A DNA stretch of 64,000 nt from Streptomyces dysideae (GTDB lineage Bacteria; Actinomycetota; Actinomycetes; Streptomycetales; Streptomycetaceae): assembly GCF_001514305.1 (NCBI RefSeq), contig NZ_KQ949075.1:464832-528831 (forward strand). Direction: 5' to 3'. The position numbers were made by a program, and so were the translations under genes. The notes under the pieces are model-generated. The model was given only the letters and a program-made list of their open reading frames with translations, ran no database searches and had not been told where the DNA came from. Below, piece after piece: positions 48,887-57,104 of the stretch (within the stretch, counting starts at the first letter, position 1; every line of letters begins with the position of its first letter).

Positions 48887-50215
48887 ATGATGCAACGACG
48901 TACGACCCTGCTCACCAGCTGCACCGCCCTCGCCCTGACTCTCGGCGCGACCGCCTGCGGTGGCGGCGAACCGGTCGAGGCGGGCGGCGGTGACAAGGCG
49001 CTCAGCGGCCAGACGGTCACCGTGGCCGGTGTCTGGTCCGGCAGTGAGCAGAAGAACTTCCAGAAGGTGCTCGCAGCGTTCGCCGAGCAGACCGGCGCCA
49101 AGACGCAGTTCGTGTCCACCGGGGACAACGTCTCCACCGTCGTCGGCAGCAAGATCGAGGGCGGTAACGCCCCCGACGTGGTGATGGTCCCGCAGGTCGG
49201 CGTGCTCCAGCAGTTCGCGCAGAAGGGCTGGCTCAAACCGCTGTCGAAGACGACGCAGCAGTCGGTCGACGCCAACTACGCGAACGTGTGGAAGACGTAC
49301 GGCAGCGTCGACAGCACGCTGTACGGCCTGTACTTCAAGGCCGCCCACAAGTCGACGGTCTGGTACAGCCCCGACGCGCTCACCCAGGCGGGCGTCGAGG
49401 CGCCGAAGACGTACGACGACATGCTGAAGGCCGGGCACACCGTCTCCGACTCCGGACTCGCCGCCTTCTCGGTCGCCGGCCAGGACGGCTGGACCCTCAC
49501 CGACTGGTTCGAGAACATCTACCTCTCCCAGGCCGGACCTGAGAAGTACGACGCCCTCGCCGCCCACCAGCTGAAGTGGACCGACGCGTCCGTGGTCGAG
49601 GCGCTCACGACGCTCGGCAAGCTCTTCAAGGACAAGCAGCTGATAGCCGGCGGCCAGAAGGGGGCCCTCAACACCGACTTCCCGGGCTCGGTGGAGAAGG
49701 TGTTCGGGCCCAAGCCCGAGGCCGGCATGGTCTACGAGGGGGACTTCGTCGCCGGGGTCGCCAAGGACCAGTTCGGGAAGTCGATCGGCGAGGACGCGAA
49801 CTTCTTCCCGTTCCCGGCGGTCGGCGGCGGTGAGGCGCCGGTGGTCAGCGGCGGTGACGCGGCGGTCGTCCTGAAGGACGGCAAGAACGCCGATGCCGGC
49901 ATGAAGCTCCTGGAGTACCTCGCGACCCCCGGGGCCGCGGCCGTGTGGGCGGAGGCGGGCGGCTTCCTGTCCCCGAACAAGAAGCTCGACCTCGCCTCGT
50001 ACGGCGACGACGTCACGCGGGCGACCGCCAAGTCCCTTGTCACGGCCGGAGATTCGGTCCGCTTCGACATGTCCGACCAGGCGCCGGCGGCCTTCGGCGG
50101 CACCAAGGGCGCGGGCGAGTGGAAGCTGCTCCAGGACTTCCTGCGCGACCCGTCCGACCCGAAGGGGACCGCGGCCCGGCTGGAGGACGCGGCGGCGAAG
50201 GCGTACAAGGGCTGA
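48887..50215 (+). CDS. Sugar ABC transporter substrate-binding lipoprotein
   Basis: A 442-residue family-1 (maltose/alpha-glucoside-type) binding protein. The signal has a lipobox (LTLGATAC, Cys near residue 25), so it is membrane-anchored outside. The mature part has VTVAGVWSGSEQKNFQKVLAAF, NAPDVVMVPQVGVLQQFAQKG, LYGLYFKAAHKSTVWYSPDAL, GDFVAGVAKDQFG, and GGDAAVVLKDGKNADAGMKLLEYL. It delivers an oligosaccharide to the two permeases downstream; the GH13 enzyme upstream suggests an alpha-glucoside. The ATG at 48887 follows GGAAGGGA. The first permease starts 6 bases after the stop. Confidence 0.93.
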   Translation: MMQRRTTLLTSCTALALTLGATACGGGEPVEAGGGDKALSGQTVTVAGVWSGSEQKNFQKVLAAFAEQTGAKTQFVSTGDNVSTVVGSKIEGGNAPDVVMVPQVGVLQQFAQKGWLKPLSKTTQQSVDANYANVWKTYGSVDSTLYGLYFKAAHKSTVWYSPDALTQAGVEAPKTYDDMLKAGHTVSDSGLAAFSVAGQDGWTLTDWFENIYLSQAGPEKYDALAAHQLKWTDASVVEALTTLGKLFKDKQLIAGGQKGALNTDFPGSVEKVFGPKPEAGMVYEGDFVAGVAKDQFGKSIGEDANFFPFPAVGGGEAPVVSGGDAAVVLKDGKNADAGMKLLEYLATPGAAAVWAEAGGFLSPNKKLDLASYGDDVTRATAKSLVTAGDSVRFDMSDQAPAAFGGTKGAGEWKLLQDFLRDPSDPKGTAARLEDAAAKAYKG

Positions 50216-50221
50216 CCGGCC

Positions 50222-51577
50222 ATGACCGCGACGCTTGTGAAAGAGACGAGTCCGCCCCCTGTCGGGCTCGCCGACCGTGCGCGGCGCTTGCGACGGCGCG
50301 GGCGGATCATGGCCGTGCTGTTCGTCCTGCCCGCGCTGCTCCTGTTGGGCGCGCTCGTCGTCTACCCCGTGCTGTTCTCGATCGGGCGCAGCTTCTTCGA
50401 CGCGTCCGGCACCCGCTTCGTGGGCGGCGAGAACTACACCGAGATGTTCCGCGACCCGGCGACCCTCAAGGCCGTCCGGAACACGGCCGTCTGGGTCGTC
50501 GTGGCACCGGCCCTGCTGACCGGCCTCGGGCTGATCCTCGCGGTGCTGGTGGAGAAGGTCCGCTGGGCGACGGCCTTCAAGCTGCTGCTGTTCATGCCGA
50601 TGGCGGTGTCCTTCCTCGCCGCGGGCATCGTCTTCCGGCTCGCCTACGACGAGGACCCGGACAAGGGCGTGCTGAACGCGGCGGTGGTCTCCGTGCACGA
50701 CGCCTTCACGGGCACGTCGGCGTATCCGACGGCCCGGGCGCGCGACGGCCAGGGGCTGAGGGCGGGGGCGGACGGCTCGTACCGGACGAGTGCGAGCGTG
50801 TCCCCGGGTGACGTGGTGGCGCTCGGGTTGGTCGGGGTTCCGCCGAAGGACCTGCCCGGCGGTGCCGTACCCGCGTACGCGGCGGCGAAGAAGGCCGCCT
50901 CGGACGAACTGCGCGGGGTCGTCTACCTGGACTTCACGCCCGGTGGGGGAGGACAGCAGGGCAAGGTCGACCGGCGGGAGAGCGGGCTGCCGGAGATGAA
51001 GGTAGAGGCGGTGCGCACCGGGCAGACGGTCGCCTCGACGACCACCGCGGCCGACGGCTCCTTCCGCTTCTCGGGACTGGAGGCCGGGTCGTACGCCGTG
51101 AAGCTGCCCGCCTCGAACTTCGCCGCGCCCTACGAGGGCGTCTCCTGGCTCGGCCCCGCGCTCGTCACGCCGGCGATCATCGGGGCGTACCTGTGGATCT
51201 GGACCGGCTTCGCGATGGTGCTGATCGGCGCCGGGCTCGCGACGCTGCCGCGGGACGCGCTGGAGGCGGCGCGGATGGACGGCGCGAACGAGTGGCAGAT
51301 CTTCCGGCGGATCACCGTGCCGCTGCTGGCGCCCGTCCTGACCGTGGTGTTCGTGACCCTCGTGATCAACGTGATGAAGGTCTTCGACCTCGTCTACATC
51401 ATCGCGCCCGGCCCGGTACAGGAGGACGCGACCGTGCTCGCGACGCAGATGTGGCTGGTGTCCTTCGGCGGCGGCAACAACCAGGGGCTGGGCAGCGCGC
51501 TGGGTGTGCTGCTCCTGCTGTTGGTGGTCCCGGCCATGCTCTTCAACGTCCGTCGTTTCCGAAGGAGTCAGCGATGA
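50222..51577 (+). CDS. Sugar ABC permease with an extra extracytoplasmic domain
   Basis: A 451-residue MalF-type permease. The first helices (about residues 30-140) and the last three (about 308-451) form the normal channel, with the EAA loop EAARMDGANEWQIFRRITVPLL that contacts the ATPase. Residues about 152-307 are an added domain: a beta-rich segment with SVHDAFTGTSAYPTA and SYRTSASVSPGDVVALGLVG, an Ala/Lys stretch, and a CNA-B/SdrD-like fold piece VEAVRTGQTVASTTTAADGS-FRFSGLEAGSYAVKLP. By topology it lies outside the membrane and may help dock the binding protein. It starts 6 bases after the binding-protein gene and overlaps the next permease by 4 bases. Confidence 0.9.
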   Translation: MTATLVKETSPPPVGLADRARRLRRRGRIMAVLFVLPALLLLGALVVYPVLFSIGRSFFDASGTRFVGGENYTEMFRDPATLKAVRNTAVWVVVAPALLTGLGLILAVLVEKVRWATAFKLLLFMPMAVSFLAAGIVFRLAYDEDPDKGVLNAAVVSVHDAFTGTSAYPTARARDGQGLRAGADGSYRTSASVSPGDVVALGLVGVPPKDLPGGAVPAYAAAKKAASDELRGVVYLDFTPGGGGQQGKVDRRESGLPEMKVEAVRTGQTVASTTTAADGSFRFSGLEAGSYAVKLPASNFAAPYEGVSWLGPALVTPAIIGAYLWIWTGFAMVLIGAGLATLPRDALEAARMDGANEWQIFRRITVPLLAPVLTVVFVTLVINVMKVFDLVYIIAPGPVQEDATVLATQMWLVSFGGGNNQGLGSALGVLLLLLVVPAMLFNVRRFRRSQR

Positions 51578-52413
51578 ACGCGGTCAGGCGTGGCCTGGAC
51601 AAGGGCCTGGTGCAGGCCTTCCTCGTGGTGGTCGGGCTGATCTGGCTGACTCCGCTGGCGGGGCTGCTCCTGTCCTCGCTGCGGTCGGCCGAGGACACGG
51701 CCCAGGGCGGCTGGTGGACGGTCTTCTCCAGCCCTGGGCAGCTGTCCTTCTCCAACTACTCGGCGCTGCTGAAGAACGCGGGGATCACGGAGGCGTTCTG
51801 GAACACGGTGCTGATCTCGGTGCCGACGACCGTGCTGGTCGTGGTCCTCGCGGCGCTCGCCGGGTACGCCTTCGCGTGGCTGGACTTCCCGGGGCGCGAG
51901 GCCGTCTTCCTGGTCGTGGTGGCGCTGCTGGTGGTGCCGGTGCAGATCGGACTGCTGCCGGTGGCCAAACTCTTCGGCCAGTTGGGGCTGTTCGGCACGA
52001 TTCCCGGTGTCGTGCTGTTCCATGTGGCGTACGGCTTGCCGTTCGCGGTCTTCCTGCTGCGGAACTACTTCGCCGAGATGCCGAAGGAGATGCTCGAGGC
52101 TGCGCGGATGGACGGCGGCAGTGAGTGGCGGATCTTCATCCGGCTCGTCCTGCCGGTGGGGCGGCCCGCGATCGCCAGCCTCGCCATCTTCCAGTTCCTG
52201 TGGGTGTGGAACGACATGCTGGTGGCGCTGCTGTTCGCGGACAGCTCCGCGCAGCCGCTGACCGTGGAACTCCAGTCGCAGATAAGACAGTTCGGCAGCA
52301 ACATCGATGTGCTGGCGCCGGGGGCGTTCGTGTCGCTGGTGGTGCCGGTGGTCGTGTTCTTCGCGTTCCAGCGGCACTTTGTGCAGGGGGTGATGGCGGG
52401 CTCGGTGAAGTAG
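51574..52413 (+). CDS. Sugar ABC permease, second subunit
   Basis: A 279-residue MalG-type permease with six transmembrane helices and the EAA loop EAARMDGGSEWRIFIRLVLPVG. WLTPLAGLLLSSLRS near the N-terminus and FLWVWNDMLVALLFADS after the loop are family signatures. Its ATG overlaps the first permease stop (ATGA). No ATPase gene is present, so the importer presumably uses the shared multiple-sugar ATPase MsiK encoded elsewhere, as other streptomycete sugar importers do. Confidence 0.94.
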   Translation: MNAVRRGLDKGLVQAFLVVVGLIWLTPLAGLLLSSLRSAEDTAQGGWWTVFSSPGQLSFSNYSALLKNAGITEAFWNTVLISVPTTVLVVVLAALAGYAFAWLDFPGREAVFLVVVALLVVPVQIGLLPVAKLFGQLGLFGTIPGVVLFHVAYGLPFAVFLLRNYFAEMPKEMLEAARMDGGSEWRIFIRLVLPVGRPAIASLAIFQFLWVWNDMLVALLFADSSAQPLTVELQSQIRQFGSNIDVLAPGAFVSLVVPVVVFFAFQRHFVQGVMAGSVK

Positions 52414-52452
52414 CCCCTTCGACGAGCCCCGTTCAGGACCGAAGCGGGGGTC

Positions 52453-52469
52453 TGGGGGCGGAGCCCCCA
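52453..52469. terminator. Short GC hairpin between convergent operons
   Basis: TGGGGGC-GGA-GCCCCCA: a perfect 7-bp stem with a 3-base loop, 40 bases after the permease gene and before the convergent pgl. The surrounding GGGGTCTGGGGGCGGAGCC sequence is a repeat type common between streptomycete genes, from memory. Confidence 0.6.
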
Positions 52470-52524
52470 CGGGACGGGAATGGGTGGGGGCGGCGGGGAC
52501 GAAACCCAACCCGCCGCACCCAAC

Positions 52525-53307
52525 TCAAGGGGAAGCCGGGGGATACAGCGACCTCGGCAGCTGGGACGCCGCCGCCATGTCCAGAAGCCACAGCGTGCGG
52601 GCGCGGCCGTACGCTCCCGCCGCCGGCGCCTGGATCTCGCCCGCGCCCGACAGCGCGATCGCCGCGGCCTGCGCCTTGTCCTCGCCGGCCGCCAGCAGCC
52701 ACACCTCACGCGCCGCCCGGATAGCCGGGAGCGTGAGCGTGACCCGGGTCGGCGGGGGCTTGGGCGCGCCGTGGACGCCGACGACCGTGCGCTCGGTCTC
52801 CCGTACCGCCGGGAGCTCCGGGAACAGGGACGCCACATGGGTGTCCGGGCCGACGCCCAGCATCAGGACGTCGAACGTCGGCACCGAGCCGTGGTTCTCG
52901 GGGCCCGCCGCCCGGGCGAGCTCCTCGGCGTAGGCAGCAGCCGCCGCGTCCACATCGGTGCCGTGGGGGCCGTCCGGCGCGGGCATGGCGTGCACGCGCT
53001 TCGGGTCCAGCGGCACCGCGTCAAGCAGAGCCTCGCGGGCCTGCGTGACATTGCGGTCGGGGTCGCCCTCGGGCAGGAACCGCTCGTCGCCCCACCACAG
53101 GTCGAGGCGGCTCCAGTCGATGGCGTCCCGGGCGGGAGCGGCGGCCAGCGCGGCCAGCAGGCCGTTGCCGTTGCGGCCGCCGGTCAGGACCACGGACGCC
53201 TGACCCCGGGAGGCCTGCGCGTCCACGATCCTGGTGATCAGCCGGGCTGCCGCGGCCTGCGCCATCAGCTCCTTGTCGCGGTGCACGACCAGCTGGGGAG
53301 TGCTCAC
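52525..53307 (-). CDS. pgl: 6-phosphogluconolactonase
   Basis: A 260-residue DevB/SOL-type lactonase hydrolysing 6-phosphogluconolactone to 6-phosphogluconate. Landmarks are VVLTGGRNGNGLLAALAAAP, LDLWWGDERFLPEGDPDRN, FDVLMLGVGPDTHVASLFPE with the catalytic His, and the C-terminal LLAAGEDKAQAAA. The GTG at 53307 overlaps the opcA stop by 4 bases. It is the last gene of the tkt-tal-zwf-opcA-pgl operon. Confidence 0.96.
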   Translation of the reverse strand: MSTPQLVVHRDKELMAQAAAARLITRIVDAQASRGQASVVLTGGRNGNGLLAALAAAPARDAIDWSRLDLWWGDERFLPEGDPDRNVTQAREALLDAVPLDPKRVHAMPAPDGPHGTDVDAAAAAYAEELARAAGPENHGSVPTFDVLMLGVGPDTHVASLFPELPAVRETERTVVGVHGAPKPPPTRVTLTLPAIRAAREVWLLAAGEDKAQAAAIALSGAGEIQAPAAGAYGRARTLWLLDMAAASQLPRSLYPPASP

Positions 53308-54413
53308 TTGGCAGCCGCCTTCTTCACCGGGGCCTGCGCCGCCGCTTCCTTCGCGGGTGCCTTCGCAGCCATTTCGACGGGAGTGGCGATCGCTTCTCCT
53401 TTGGCGACCGGCTCACCACCCGACTCACCCTGCTCCTGCGTCTGCTCCGGAGCCTCGGTGCCCGGCTTCTTGGCAGCGGTCCCGTTCGAGGGGGCCAGCC
53501 GCTCCACCCCGAACCGCAGCGCCGACGCGTATGTGTCGTCCGGGTCCAGCCGCCGCAGTTCCTCACCGATCAGCTCGGCCGTCTCACGGCGCTTGAGCGC
53601 CACCGCACGGTCCGGCTGGCCCTGGATGGAGAGGGTGGCCAGCGAGCCGTCCGCCCGGTCCAGCACGATCGGGCCGCAGTCGGTGTCCATGCGGACCGCC
53701 GTCAGACCGGGGCCCGGCGACAGCGACCGCTTCACGGGAACGTCCAGCCGGTCCGCGAGCCACATCGCCAGCAGCTCACAGCTCGGGTTGAACTCCTCGC
53801 CCTCCACCTCGACGGCCCGCACCTCGCAGACCACCTGGTCCAGGGCCGCGGCCAGCATCGAACGCCAGGGCGTGATGCGGGTCCACGACAGGTCCGTGTC
53901 GCCGGGCGTGTAGGTGTCGGCGCGGGCGCCGAGCTCGCGTACCGGCTGCTCCGAGGCGTACGTGTCGGTCACCCGGCGCTGGGCCAGCGCGCCCAGCGGG
54001 TCGTTCGCCGGGTCGAGCGGCGCGTTCACCGGCCACCAGACCACCACCGGGGCGTCGGGCAGCAGCAGCGGCAGGACCACCGACTGGGCGTGGTCCACGA
54101 CCTCGCCGTACAGCCGCAGCACGACGGTCTCACCGGTGCCCGCGTCCGCGCCGACCCGCACCTCGGCGTCGAGGCGCGACTGCGTACGGTCGCGGGGCGA
54201 GCGGGAGACGCGCTTGATGACCACGAGCGTGCGCGAGGGGTGCTCGTGCGACGCGTCGTTCGCGGCCCTCAGGGCGTCGTAGGCGTTCTCCTCGTCGGTG
54301 ACGATGACCAGCGTGAGCACCATGCCCACGGCCGGCGTACCGATCGCACGGCGGCCCTGCACCAGCGCCTTGTTGATCTTGCTGGCCGTGGTGTCCGTGA
54401 GGTCTATCTTCAT
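53304..54413 (-). CDS. opcA: Glucose-6-phosphate dehydrogenase assembly protein OpcA
   Basis: OpcA (369 residues) is needed for assembly or activity of actinobacterial and cyanobacterial glucose-6-phosphate dehydrogenase. Visible segments are MKIDLTDTTASKINKALV at the start, VLTLVIVTDEENAYDALRAA, the conserved LLLPDAPVVVWWPVNAP, DLSWTRITPWRSMLAAALDQ, and a low-complexity Lys/Ala/Glu tail from about residue 320. It lies directly after its partner zwf: the ATG at 54413 overlaps the zwf stop by 4 bases. Confidence 0.96.
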   Translation of the reverse strand: MKIDLTDTTASKINKALVQGRRAIGTPAVGMVLTLVIVTDEENAYDALRAANDASHEHPSRTLVVIKRVSRSPRDRTQSRLDAEVRVGADAGTGETVVLRLYGEVVDHAQSVVLPLLLPDAPVVVWWPVNAPLDPANDPLGALAQRRVTDTYASEQPVRELGARADTYTPGDTDLSWTRITPWRSMLAAALDQVVCEVRAVEVEGEEFNPSCELLAMWLADRLDVPVKRSLSPGPGLTAVRMDTDCGPIVLDRADGSLATLSIQGQPDRAVALKRRETAELIGEELRRLDPDDTYASALRFGVERLAPSNGTAAKKPGTEAPEQTQEQGESGGEPVAKGEAIATPVEMAAKAPAKEAAAQAPVKKAAAK

Positions 54414-55948
54414 GGCCGCCGCCAGCTCCGTCCGTCTCGCTCGAGCATTTCGTCCGCCTCGACGGGGCCCCACGTACCGGCCGGGTACTGCGCCGGCTTG
54501 CCGTGCTTGTCCCAGTACACCTCGATCGGGTCGAGGATCTTCCAGGACAGCTCGACCTCCTCGGTGCGCGGGAAGAGGTTCGAGTCGCCGAGCAGGACAT
54601 CGAGGATGAGCCGCTCGTACGCCTCCGGGCTCGACTCCGTGAACGACTCGCCGTACGCGAAGTCCATGGACACGTCCCGGATCTCCATCGACGTGCCGGG
54701 GACCTTGGAACCGAAGCGGACCGTGACGCCCTCGTCGGGCTGGACGCGGATCACGATCGCGTTCTTGCCCAGCTCCTCCGTCGCCGTGTGGTCGAAGGGG
54801 GAGTGCGGTGCCCGCTGGAAGACCACCGCGATCTCGGTGACGCGCCGGCCGAGGCGCTTGCCGGTACGCAGATAGAAGGGGACGCCCGCCCAGCGGCGGT
54901 TGTCGACCTCCAGCTTGATCGCGGCGTACGTGTCGGTCTTCGACTTGGCGTCGATGCCGTCCTCCTGGAGGTAGCCGACCGCCTTCTCGCCGCCCTGCCA
55001 GCCCGCCGCGTACTGCGCGAACACCGTGTCCCGGCCCAGGTCCTTCGGCAGTCGTACGGCACCGAGCACCTTGGTCTTCTCCGCGGCCAGCGCGTCCGCG
55101 TCGAAGGAGGCCGGCTCCTCCATGGCGGTCAGCGCCATGAGCTGGAGGAGGTGGTTCTGGATGACGTCACGGGCGGCGCCGATGCCGTCGTAGTAACCCG
55201 CCCGGCCGCCGATGCCGATGTCCTCGGCCATCGTGATCTGCACGTGGTCCACGAAGGACCGGTTCCAGATCGGCTCGAACATCGTGTTGGCGAACCGCAG
55301 CGCCAGGATGTTCTGGACGGTCTCCTTGCCCAGGTAGTGGTCGATCCGGAACACCTGGTCCGGGGCGAACACCTCGTGGACGACCTTGTTGAGCTCCTCG
55401 GCCGACTGCAGGTCGTGGCCGAAGGGCTTCTCGATGACCGCGCGCCGCCAGGAGCCGCTCGACTGGTCGGCCAGACCATGCTTCTTCAGCTGCTGGATGA
55501 CCACCGGGAAGGAGCGCGGCGGCACCGACAGGTAGAAGGCGAAGTTGCCCCCCGTACCCTGCGCCTTGTCCAGCTCCTCGATGGTGGCGCGCAGCCGCTC
55601 GAAGGCGTCGTCGTCGTCGAAGGTGCCCTGCACGAAGCGCATGCCCTGGATGAGCTGGTGCCAGACCTCCTCACGGAAGGGCGTGCGGGCGTGCTCCTTG
55701 ACCGCGTCGTGGACCTCCTGCGCGAAGTCCTCGTTCTGCCACTCACGGCGCGCGAAGCCGACCAGCGAGAAACCCGGCGGCAGCAGACCCCGGTTCGCGA
55801 GGTCGTACACGGCGGGCATGAGCTTCTTTCGTGACAAATCGCCCGTGACGCCGAAGATGACCAGGCCCGACGGCCCCGCGATACGCGGGAGCCGTCGGTC
55901 GGCGGGGTCACGAAGCGGGTTCGCTCCGGAACCGGAAAGAGGTGCCAA
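54410..55948 (-). CDS. zwf: Glucose-6-phosphate 1-dehydrogenase
   Basis: A 512-residue G6PD, the first oxidative pentose-phosphate step, producing NADPH. The coenzyme fold has LVIFGVTGDLSRKKLMPAVY, the active site RIDHYLGKETVQN with the catalytic His, and EKPFGHDLQSAEELN the substrate Lys. The first in-frame start after the tal stop is a rare TTG at 55948, with GGAGGG about 8 bases upstream. tal ends 5 bases before it. Typical family start residues (NPLRDPADRRLPRIAG) begin about residue 10. Confidence 0.97.
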   Translation of the reverse strand: MAPLSGSGANPLRDPADRRLPRIAGPSGLVIFGVTGDLSRKKLMPAVYDLANRGLLPPGFSLVGFARREWQNEDFAQEVHDAVKEHARTPFREEVWHQLIQGMRFVQGTFDDDDAFERLRATIEELDKAQGTGGNFAFYLSVPPRSFPVVIQQLKKHGLADQSSGSWRRAVIEKPFGHDLQSAEELNKVVHEVFAPDQVFRIDHYLGKETVQNILALRFANTMFEPIWNRSFVDHVQITMAEDIGIGGRAGYYDGIGAARDVIQNHLLQLMALTAMEEPASFDADALAAEKTKVLGAVRLPKDLGRDTVFAQYAAGWQGGEKAVGYLQEDGIDAKSKTDTYAAIKLEVDNRRWAGVPFYLRTGKRLGRRVTEIAVVFQRAPHSPFDHTATEELGKNAIVIRVQPDEGVTVRFGSKVPGTSMEIRDVSMDFAYGESFTESSPEAYERLILDVLLGDSNLFPRTEEVELSWKILDPIEVYWDKHGKPAQYPAGTWGPVEADEMLERDGRSWRRP

Positions 55949-55952
55949 GATG

Positions 55953-57071
55953 TCAGCCCTCCGAAGGGGCGAGGCGCGCGAGCTCCGCCTCGGTCGACTT
56001 GAGCAGGTCGTTCCAGGACGCCTCGAACTTCTCGACGCCCTCGTCCTCCAGAACCTGGACCACGTCGTCGTACGCGATCCCGAGCTTCTCGACGGCGTCG
56101 AGGTCGGCGCGGGCCTGCGCGTACGTGCCGCCGACGGTGTTGCCGGTGATCTGCCCGTGGTCCTCGGTGGCCTGCAGGGTGGCCTCCGGCATGGTGTTGA
56201 CCGTGTTCGGCGCGACCAGGTCGTCGACGTACAGGGTGTCCTTGTACGCCGGGTCCTTCACACCGGTCGAGGCCCACAGTGGACGCTGCTTGTTGGCGCC
56301 CGCGTTCTCCAGCTTCGACCAGCGGTCGGACGAGAAGACCTCCTCGTACGCCTGGTAGGCGAGCCGCGCGTTGGCGACGGCGGCCTTGCCGCGCAGCGCC
56401 TTGGCCTCGGCCGTGCCAAGGGCGTCGATGCGCTGGTCGATCTCGGTGTCCACGCGGGACACGAAGAAGGACGCCACCGAACGGATCAGCGACAGGTCGA
56501 GCCCGCGCTCCTTGGCCTTCTCCAGACCTGCCAGGTAGGCGTCCATGACCTCGCGGTAGCGCTCCAGCGAGAAGATCAGCGTGACGTTGACGCTGATACC
56601 GAGGCCGATGACCTCGGTGATCGCCGGCAGACCCGCCTTGGTGGCCGGAATCTTGATGAGGGTGTTGGGACGGTCGACCAGCCAGGCCAGCTGCTTGGCC
56701 TCGGCGATCGTCGCAGCGGTGTTGTGGGCCAGACGCGGGTCCACCTCGATCGACACCCGGCCGTCCTGGCCGCCGGTGGCGTCGAAGACCGGGCGCAGGA
56801 TGTCGGCGGCGTCACGGACGTCCGCCGTCGTGATCATGCGGATGGCCTCTTCGACGGTGACCTTGCGGGCGGCGAGGTCGGCGAGCTGCTGCTCGTAACC
56901 GTCGCCCGACGAGATCGCCTTCTGGAAGATCGTCGGGTTGGTGGTGACGCCCACGACGTGCTGCTGGTCGATCAGTTCGGCGAGGTTGCCGGACGTGATC
57001 CGCCGACGCGACAGATCGTCCAGCCAGATCGCGACGCCTTCTTCGGAGAGGCGCTTGAGTGCGTCTGTCAT
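55953..57071 (-). CDS. tal: Transaldolase
   Basis: A 372-residue transaldolase of the actinobacterial (long) type, transferring a dihydroxyacetone unit between sugar phosphates. Landmarks are [29 protein letters not shown], the Schiff-base Lys in [13 protein letters not shown], and [15 protein letters not shown]. It lies 33 bases after tkt and 5 before zwf, in one operon. Confidence 0.97.
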   Translation of the reverse strand: MTDALKRLSEEGVAIWLDDLSRRRITSGNLAELIDQQHVVGVTTNPTIFQKAISSGDGYEQQLADLAARKVTVEEAIRMITTADVRDAADILRPVFDATGGQDGRVSIEVDPRLAHNTAATIAEAKQLAWLVDRPNTLIKIPATKAGLPAITEVIGLGISVNVTLIFSLERYREVMDAYLAGLEKAKERGLDLSLIRSVASFFVSRVDTEIDQRIDALGTAEAKALRGKAAVANARLAYQAYEEVFSSDRWSKLENAGANKQRPLWASTGVKDPAYKDTLYVDDLVAPNTVNTMPEATLQATEDHGQITGNTVGGTYAQARADLDAVEKLGIAYDDVVQVLEDEGVEKFEASWNDLLKSTEAELARLAPSEG

Positions 57072-57104
57072 GGAATTACATCTCCTACGTGTCGTATGTG
57101 AGCG

